From the NCBI GenBank assembly GCA_020442965.1, contig JAGRJB010000391.1, forward strand, positions 1 to 7,751: 7,751 nt of DNA. Reading direction: 5' to 3'. The DNA is from Pseudomonadales bacterium (GTDB taxonomy: Bacteria; Pseudomonadota; Gammaproteobacteria; Steroidobacterales; Steroidobacteraceae). The translations under genes and the position numbers were made by a program. Numbering within the stretch: the first letter of the stretch is position 1; each line of letters begins with the position of its first letter. The notes under the pieces were generated by a model. That model was not told the DNA's origin. It saw only the letters and a program-made list of their open reading frames with translations, and did not search any database. Positions 1-7,751 of the stretch are shown in pieces.

Positions 1-58
1 CGCGAAACCCGTGGGTGCGCTTGCGCTTGATCTTGCTCGGCTGATAGGTGCGTTTCAT
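1..58 (-). CDS. rpmH: 50S ribosomal protein L34, N-terminal part (cut by window edge)
   Basis: Read on the minus strand from the ATG at 58-56, the 19 complete codons translate to MKRTYQPSKIKRKRTHGFR. This is the highly conserved start of bacterial L34, a small basic protein of the large ribosomal subunit, usually about 44-46 residues long. The remaining C-terminal part lies outside the window. An AGGG Shine-Dalgarno-like core (complement of 67-70) lies 8 nt upstream of the ATG. The gene is divergent from dnaA, which is the standard rpmH/dnaA arrangement at the chromosome origin of many bacteria; rnpA would be expected next, beyond the left edge. Identity is near certain although only about 40% of the protein is visible. 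Confidence 0.95.
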   Translation of the reverse strand, partial: MKRTYQPSKIKRKRTHGFR

Positions 59-100
59 GATCGAGGCCCTGCAGTGGGACAGCAGCAAAAAAGGGCGGAG

Positions 101-130
101 AGCGTACGCATCGGAGCTGTTCAGTGTCAA
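101..130 (-). promoter_or_regulatory. Putative sigma70 promoter of rpmH
   Basis: On the minus strand there is a perfect TTGACA (complement of 125-130), an 18-bp spacer and TACGCT (complement of 101-106, 3/6 to TATAAT). The start codon of rpmH lies about 43 nt downstream of the -10. The bases after the -10 read CTCCGCCC, a G+C-rich discriminator. In gammaproteobacteria that pattern is associated with stringently controlled stable-RNA and ribosomal-protein promoters, so growth-rate control is a reasonable inference. No equally convincing promoter was found on the plus strand for dnaA in the 59-205 interval. Confidence 0.55.
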
Positions 131-205
131 TACAAGTCGAGCGAATACCGCTAGACTGCCCGGCCCGCACTGCCGCGCAAAGATTTGACCCGCTCAGACC
201 TGCCG

Positions 206-1576
206 ATGATCTCTCGAAGAGACGCCACCGCTCCGGACAGCCCGCTTTGGCAACAGTGCGGCCTGGTGCTGGAATCCGAACTGCCCGACGACCAGTACAA
301 CACCTGGGTGCGGCCGCTGCAGGCTATCGAAGAAAAAGGCTCGATCAAGTTGTTGGCTCCCAATCGCTATGCCGTCGATTGGGTGACGAGTCACCTGCTC
401 TCGCGGATCGGTGAAATCCTCCGCCAGACCGTCTCGGGCGATGCGCCGATCGTCACCATCGAGGTCGGGACCCGACGCGTTCCGGTTGCTCCTCTTGCCC
501 CGGCGGGCGGCACCAGGCCGGCGGTTGGTCCAAAGCGCAGCGGCGGCATCGTGGTCGGCGTCAGGCTCAACGCGGACTTTACGTTCGACAAGTTCGTTGC
601 GGGCAAGAGTAACCAGCTCGCCAAGGCAGCCGCTCTCCAAGTAGCCGACAATCCTGGCAAGGCTTACAACCCGCTGTTCATCTACGGCGGTGTCGGTCTG
701 GGCAAGACGCATCTCATGCAGGCTGTCGGCCACGTGATCATGGAGCGGGATCCGAGCGCACGCATCGCGTACGTGCATTCTGAGCGATTCGTGGCCGATA
801 TGATCATCGCCTTGCAGCACAACAAGATGGACGATTTCAAGACCGCCTATCGTTCTCTGGATGCTCTGTTGATCGACGATATTCAGTTCTTCGGCGGCAA
901 GGAGCGTTCGCAGGAAGAGTTCTTTCATACCTTCAATGCGTTGCTCGAAGAACAGCAGCAGGTCATCGTCACCTGCGATCGATACCCGAAAGAAGTCTCA
1001 GGCGTGGAGGAGCGCTTGAAGTCGCGCTTGAGCTGGGGTTTGACGGTGGCGGTCGAGCCGCCGGAACTCGAGACGTCGGTGGCGATCCTGATCTCCAAAG
1101 CACAAGCTGTGGGCACCGATTTACCGGAGGATGTCGCGTTCTTTATTGCCAAACGTATCCGCTCGAACGTGCGTGAGTTGGAGGGAGCATTGCGGCGGGT
1201 CATCGCGAATTCGCGCTTCACCGGTCGGCCGATCACGCTCGATTTCACGAAGGAGGCCTTGAAAGACCTGCTATCGCTGCAGGCCAAACTCATCACGATC
1301 GAGAATATCCAGAAGACTGTTGCGGAATACTACAAACTGCGGGTCGCGGATTTGCTGGCCGAACGGCGCAGTCGTTCGATTGCGCGGCCTCGGCAAGTGG
1401 CCATGGCTCTGGCAAAGGAGCTCACGAGCCACAGCCTGCCGGAAATCGGCAATGCGTTCGGCGGGCGCGATCACACGACGGTGTTGCACGCCTGTTCGCG
1501 GATCAGAAGTCTGCGCGAAACGGAGCAGCGGATCGGCGAGGATTATCAGATCCTGTTGAGAACCCTGACCACATAG
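206..1576 (+). CDS. dnaA: Chromosomal replication initiator protein DnaA
   Basis: DnaA binds DnaA boxes at oriC, oligomerises with ATP, melts the origin and helps load the helicase. The product has 456 residues from this ATG. Domain I (about 12-90) starts with the typical LWQQC and WVRPLQA. A short domain II linker (about 91-112) precedes the AAA+ domain III, with Walker [10 protein letters not shown] (161-169), Walker [10 protein letters not shown] (221-229), sensor 1 [10 protein letters not shown], arginine-finger segment RLKSR (270-274) and sensor 2 [11 protein letters not shown] (319-329). DNA-binding domain IV has a basic loop near 387-397 and the signature [10 protein letters not shown] (420-429). 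The box VII region reads SRLSWGL where E. coli has SRFGWGL, and sensor 1 has Cys where E. coli has Ser. The frame also permits a TTG start at 185 (463 residues). Neither start has a clear Shine-Dalgarno; the ATG was chosen because DnaA usually begins shortly before LWQQC. Confidence 0.97.
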   Translation: MISRRDATAPDSPLWQQCGLVLESELPDDQYNTWVRPLQAIEEKGSIKLLAPNRYAVDWVTSHLLSRIGEILRQTVSGDAPIVTIEVGTRRVPVAPLAPAGGTRPAVGPKRSGGIVVGVRLNADFTFDKFVAGKSNQLAKAAALQVADNPGKAYNPLFIYGGVGLGKTHLMQAVGHVIMERDPSARIAYVHSERFVADMIIALQHNKMDDFKTAYRSLDALLIDDIQFFGGKERSQEEFFHTFNALLEEQQQVIVTCDRYPKEVSGVEERLKSRLSWGLTVAVEPPELETSVAILISKAQAVGTDLPEDVAFFIAKRIRSNVRELEGALRRVIANSRFTGRPITLDFTKEALKDLLSLQAKLITIENIQKTVAEYYKLRVADLLAERRSRSIARPRQVAMALAKELTSHSLPEIGNAFGGRDHTTVLHACSRIRSLRETEQRIGEDYQILLRTLTT

Positions 1577-1588
1577 TTGTGCATTGTC

Positions 1589-1620
1589 TGTGGACAAGCT
1601 TGTGGATGGAACTATCCCCA
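1589..1620. promoter_or_regulatory. Left DnaA-box cluster in oriC
   Basis: Three 9-mers resemble TTATCCACA. At 1589-1597, on the minus strand, TTGTCCACA has one mismatch. At 1601-1609, on the minus strand, CCATCCACA has two mismatches. At 1612-1620, on the plus strand, CTATCCCCA has two mismatches. The first two are direct repeats of TGTGGA spaced 12 bp start to start, with a 10-bp palindrome ACAAGCTTGT (1594-1603) between them. The first box is the most credible; the other two may be weak sites bound cooperatively by DnaA-ATP. Confidence 0.55.
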
Positions 1621-1638
1621 AAGTGCCCACAGGCAGTA

Positions 1639-1681
1639 CATTGGTTGCGAGTCCAATGGTGCCACGAATAGTACGGTGGCA
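1639..1681. repeat. Two adjacent small inverted repeats in the centre of oriC
   Basis: CATTGG (1639-1644) pairs with CCAATG (1653-1658) around an 8-nt loop. Immediately after, TGCCAC (1660-1665) pairs with GTGGCA (1676-1681) around a 10-nt loop. Each arm is 6 bp and perfect. They fill the space between the two DnaA-box clusters. They could be binding sites for accessory origin proteins or simple chance; there is no U-run that would suggest a terminator. Confidence 0.3.
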
Positions 1682-1706
1682 AGTGTCTGGCGGACAAACG
1701 AATTTC

Positions 1707-1728
1707 GTGGATATCCACATTGTCCACC
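1707..1728 (+). promoter_or_regulatory. Right DnaA-box cluster in oriC
   Basis: ATATCCACA (1711-1719) has one mismatch to TTATCCACA. It is followed directly by TTGTCCACC (1720-1728), with two mismatches, in the same orientation and head to tail with no gap. A weaker minus-strand box (complement of 1706-1714) overlaps the first, which creates the 12-bp palindrome GTGGATATCCAC (1707-1718). The boxes point towards the A+T-rich tract and dnaN, the orientation expected for boxes that nucleate a DnaA filament into the unwinding element. Confidence 0.55.
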
Positions 1729-1770
1729 GGCTCTGCCTCTGCAACTACTAATCCTAATTCAATACTAAAA
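1729..1770 (+). other. Putative DNA unwinding element with DnaA-trio-like CTA repeats
   Basis: After the last DnaA box comes a G+C-rich spacer (1729-1742), then a tract of 27 bases with only 6 G+C (1744-1770). On the plus strand it contains CTA at 1745, 1748, 1754 and 1765, that is 3'-GAT-5' on the lower strand. The order box, G+C-rich spacer, then repeated 3'-GAT-5' trinucleotides is the layout described for the bacterial basal unwinding system, where DnaA engages single-stranded trios. The run is short: two consecutive perfect trios and a third one codon-length later. The assignment is therefore tentative. Confidence 0.4.
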
Positions 1771-1802
1771 TCGTCGAACAGAAATACGGAAGGTTAGCGC
1801 GC

Positions 1803-2900
1803 ATGAAGTTTTCGGCCACTCGTGAACAATTTCTGACCCCGCTGCAGAGCGTGATCGGTGTAGTCGAGCGACGGCAGACTATGCCCGTGCTCTCGAATGT
1901 TCTACTCGCGGCGCGCAATGATCGCCTGAGCATCACGGGGACCGATCTCGAAGTTGAGTTAGTAGCAGCCAGTGATGTCGCGGTGCAGCAACCCGGCGAA
2001 ATTACCGTGCCTGGGCGCAAGTTGTTAGATATCTGCCGCGCCTTGCCGGAAGCGACAAAAATCACAGTGACTACGGATGGCGATCGTGTGACGATTCGCG
2101 CCGGCAAGAGCAGGTTCACGTTGTCGTCCTTGCCTGCCACGGAGTTTCCCGTGGTCGAGGAGATCAACGAGCAGCAGGCACTAACTATTGCGCAAGGCGA
2201 ATTCCGCCGCCTCATCGACAAGACGCAGTTCTCGATGGCGCAGCAGGACGTGCGCTACTATTTGAATGGCCTGTTGCTCGAGACGGACGGGAAATTGCTG
2301 CGTGCAGTGGCAACCGATGGCCATCGCCTGGCATTGTGCGAAGCAACACTGGAAGTGAAGGCGAAGATCAATCAGCAGGTCATTCTGCCGCGGAAAGGCG
2401 TGCTCGAGCTGCAGCGGATACTCGGGGCTGACGGAACGGTGGAATTCAGCATCGGCAATAATCACGTTCGAGCACAGATCGGCGACGTTCGCTTCACTTC
2501 GAAGCTAATTGACGGACGTTTCCCGGAGTACGGTCGGGTGATCCCGGCGAGCCCTGGGCGCACCGTCGAGGCTGATCGTGATGCACTGCGGCAATCTCTG
2601 CAGCGTACCGCTATTCTGTCAAACGAGAAGTTTCGCGGAATTCGGCTCACTTTGAAGCAAGATCTCGTCACGATCCAAGCACATAACCCGGAACAGGAAG
2701 AGGCCGAGGACCAGCTCGAGGTCGCGTACTCTGGAGAAGGGCTCGAGATCGGGTTCAATGTGAACTATTTGCTCGATGCTTTGGGCGCAGTCGATACCGA
2801 TAAAGTCATTCTGGCGCTGACCGACGGGAATAGCAGCTGTATTGTCCGAGAACCGGGAACACCCTCCGCACGCTACGTCGTCATGCCGATGAGACTCTGA
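1803..2900 (+). CDS. dnaN: DNA polymerase III subunit beta (sliding clamp)
   Basis: The 365-residue product matches the gammaproteobacterial beta clamp in length (E. coli 366) and sequence. The clamp is a ring-shaped dimer of three similar domains per subunit that tethers polymerase III and many repair proteins to DNA. Recognisable segments are MKFSATREQF at the start, GTDLEVE (46-52), FSMAQQDVRYYLNG (143-156), ATDGHRLA (170-177), SKLIDGRFPEY (233-243), AILSNEKFRG (270-279), NPEQEEAED (295-303) and the C-terminus YVVMPMRL. The last residues help form the protein-binding pocket. The ATG is supported by GGAAGG at 1788-1793, 9 nt upstream. It lies directly downstream of the putative origin and 22 bp before recF, so dnaN and recF are probably cotranscribed. 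The protein looks complete, with no missing segment. Confidence 0.98.
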   Translation: MKFSATREQFLTPLQSVIGVVERRQTMPVLSNVLLAARNDRLSITGTDLEVELVAASDVAVQQPGEITVPGRKLLDICRALPEATKITVTTDGDRVTIRAGKSRFTLSSLPATEFPVVEEINEQQALTIAQGEFRRLIDKTQFSMAQQDVRYYLNGLLLETDGKLLRAVATDGHRLALCEATLEVKAKINQQVILPRKGVLELQRILGADGTVEFSIGNNHVRAQIGDVRFTSKLIDGRFPEYGRVIPASPGRTVEADRDALRQSLQRTAILSNEKFRGIRLTLKQDLVTIQAHNPEQEEAEDQLEVAYSGEGLEIGFNVNYLLDALGAVDTDKVILALTDGNSSCIVREPGTPSARYVVMPMRL

Positions 2901-2922
2901 GGCCGGTGACGCGACGAACGCG

Positions 2923-3953
2923 GTGGCGCTCGAGCAGCTCGTTGTTGACGATTTTCGCTGTTTACAGCATGTGGAATTGGAGCTCTCGCCCAAGCTGAAC
3001 CTGGTCTGGGGCGAGAACGGAGCCGGTAAGACGTCGATTCTGGAGGCGGCTTTCGTACTCGGTCGCGGGCGGTCATTTCGCACGCGTTTGTCGGAGCGCC
3101 TGATCCGCCAGGGCGCAGAGCGCTTCGTCGTTTTTGGACGGACGGATGGTACTCCGAGCCAATCGGTTGGAATCGAGGTATCCAAGTTGGGCGGGGCGCG
3201 AGCTCGCTTGGACGGCCGCAATCTGGAGTCCCTTTCGGAATTGTCCGCGGCGGTGTCGGTACAAGCCATCGACCCGGAGATTCATAAACTGATCGAGCAG
3301 GGGCCGGAGCGGCGGCGTCGCTGGCTGGATTGGCTGGTGTTCCACGTGGAACCAAATTTCGGATCAGTCTGGACACGGTACTCGCGCTGCCTCCGTCAGC
3401 GGAATGCCGCGTTGCGCTCTCATTCCGCGACAGCCTCCGTCTGGGACCCCGAACTCATATCCTTGGGCAATCTGCTGGCAGACGCGCGCTCGCGCGTCCT
3501 GGAGCGCCTACGCCCATTCTGGGAGCAAACCGTGGTCGCGCTGTCGGGCCTGGACCCAACGATGTCGATGACCCGGGGCTGGGCGCATGACCTGACGCTG
3601 GATGACGCCCTCGCGGCGGCTGGGGAGCGCGACCGAATCCGGGGCTCCTCCAGCGTGGGCCCGCATCGAATGGATATCCATCTTCGTCTGCATGGGAAGG
3701 TCGCACGGGACGTCCTATCCCGTGGTCAGCAAAAGCTCGTCGCAGCTTCCATGGTGATTGCTCAGCTCAAACTACTGAACTGGGAGCTGGGCCTGCGACC
3801 GCTGCTTTTGCTCGATGATCCAGCGGCAGAGCTGGACGACCAACGATTGCGCCATTTTGTGAGCGAGATCGGTGCTCTCAATTGTCAGATGCTGATTACC
3901 TCTCTGCGCTCGGAAACGCAGCTATTTGGTGTCCCGGATCGAGTGTTTCACGT

Positions 3954-3981
<28 letters not shown>
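2923..3981 (+). CDS. recF: DNA replication and repair protein RecF
   Basis: RecF is an SMC-like ABC ATPase that works with RecO and RecR to load RecA at single-strand gaps. The 352-residue product (E. coli 357) starts with GTG, giving ALEQLVVDDFRCL, which lines up with the E. coli N-terminus; no strong Shine-Dalgarno is seen, as can happen when translation is coupled to dnaN 22 bp upstream. Visible motifs are Walker A GENGAGKTS (30-38), the conserved LDWLVFHVEP (135-144), the ABC signature LSRGQQK (265-271) and Walker B/D-loop LLLLDDPAAELD (294-305). The C-terminus ends VFHVEHGAVERV. The peptide VFHVE occurs twice (139-143 and 341-345), and both coding stretches contain a parS-like palindrome. 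The stop codon TAA overlaps a TATAAT that probably serves gyrB. Confidence 0.97.
3338..3353. promoter_or_regulatory. parS-like ParB site 1, inside recF
   Basis: The 16-mer TGTTCCACGTGGAACC differs only at its last base from the fully palindromic TGTTCCACGTGGAACA, a known form of the chromosomal parS centromere site bound by ParB/Spo0J. parS sites cluster near oriC in most bacteria, and this one is about 1.6 kb from the putative origin. The caveat is that it encodes VFHVE, part of the conserved RecF segment LDWxxFHVEP, so protein conservation could produce much of the match. Confidence 0.5.
3944..3959. promoter_or_regulatory. parS-like ParB site 2, at the 3' end of recF
   Basis: The 16-mer TGTTTCACGTGGAACA fits the general parS consensus TGTTNCACGTGNAACA at every defined position. 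It differs by a single base from the B. subtilis form TGTTTCACGTGAAACA. The symmetry extends one base further on each side (3943-3960, GTG...CAC), with one non-palindromic pair inside. It is 606 bp downstream of site 1, about 2.2 kb from the putative origin, and 17 bp before the TATAAT of gyrB. It encodes RecF VFHVE near the C-terminus, which is less constrained than the internal copy. Confidence 0.65.

Positions 3982-7751
<3,770 letters not shown>

Larger units (their letters stand above)
1577..1802. other. Putative chromosomal replication origin (oriC) between dnaA and dnaN
   Basis: This 226-bp spacer has no credible gene. It is organised like a bacterial origin: a left cluster of degenerate DnaA boxes (1589-1620), a middle part with two small inverted repeats (1639-1681), a right cluster of boxes (1711-1728), and an A+T-rich stretch (about 1744-1770, 22% G+C) just before dnaN. 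None of the boxes is a perfect TTATCCACA. There is no GATC in the whole spacer, so E. coli-style Dam/SeqA control is not suggested here. The dnaA-dnaN spacer is the origin location in many bacteria, including xanthomonads. Pseudomonads can also use the rpmH-dnaA spacer, but no DnaA boxes were seen there. The dnaN promoter probably also lies in this spacer; no convincing -35/-10 pair could be singled out. Confidence 0.7.

Noticed and set aside
59..205. DnaA boxes or a second origin in the rpmH-dnaA spacer
   Set aside because: No 9-mer close to TTATCCACA was found; only the rpmH promoter is supportable.
185..205. TTG at 185 as the dnaA start
   Set aside because: It is possible and in frame, but it has no Shine-Dalgarno and only adds seven non-conserved residues; the ATG at 206 is preferred, without strong evidence.
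725..742. CACGTG core in dnaA (731-736) as a third parS
   Set aside because: The flanks do not contain the required TGTT and AACA, so only the 6-bp core matches.
194..928. Minus-strand open frame of 244 codons opposite dnaA
   Set aside because: It lies fully antisense to well-conserved dnaA codons, has no recognisable protein motif, and is the usual shadow of G+C-rich coding sequence.
2901..2922. Terminator or separate recF promoter in the dnaN-recF gap
   Set aside because: It is only 22 bp, with no hairpin plus U-run and no promoter boxes; cotranscription is simpler.

Overview
This window is the replication-origin neighbourhood of a bacterial chromosome. Gene order is the classic rpmH (divergent, cut by the left edge) - dnaA - dnaN - recF - gyrB (cut by the right edge). 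Protein details point to a gammaproteobacterium: DnaN is 365 residues with the E. coli-type ending MPMRL, RecF is full length, and GyrB carries the long proteobacterial insertion in the TOPRIM half that brings its extein close to the 804 residues of E. coli GyrB. The DnaA box VII region reads KSRLSWGL rather than KSRFGWGL, which recalls xanthomonad-like, deep-branching gammaproteobacteria. The exact order cannot be fixed from this sequence alone.

Layout. Positions 1-58 (minus strand) hold the first 19 codons of rpmH, with a good sigma70-type promoter at 101-130. dnaA runs 206-1576 (or from a TTG at 185). The 226-bp dnaA-dnaN spacer (1577-1802) looks like oriC. It has two clusters of degenerate DnaA boxes at 1589-1620 and 1711-1728, two small inverted repeats between them, then a short G+C-rich spacer and an A+T-rich tract with CTA trinucleotides that resembles the DnaA-trio basal unwinding element. 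dnaN (1803-2900) and recF (2923-3981) follow 22 bp apart, probably in one operon. gyrB begins at 4009, and a perfect TATAAT overlaps the recF stop codon just upstream.

Three observations stand out. First, gyrB is interrupted in frame by a 503-residue intein (5500-7008). It sits exactly in front of the TDADVDG metal-binding motif of the TOPRIM fold, so gyrase activity should require splicing. Its splicing residues look intact (Ser1, TSSH, His-Asn, Thr+1). Its LAGLIDADG homing endonuclease has lost the acidic residue of both motifs (Ala and His instead), so it looks like a splicing-competent but homing-dead intein. Second, the recF coding sequence contains two parS-like ParB sites, at 3338-3353 (15/16) and 3944-3959 (full match to TGTTNCACGTGNAACA). 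The second abuts the gyrB promoter. Both encode the peptide VFHVE. Third, the intein linker carries a CCACTWA heptad repeat that looks out of place in the surrounding coding sequence.

Together the genes cover initiation (DnaA, oriC), the sliding clamp (DnaN), gap repair and RecA loading (RecF), supercoiling (GyrB) and possibly origin segregation (parS). No wholly new multi-gene system is visible. The novelty lies in the gyrB intein and in the parS sites embedded in recF.
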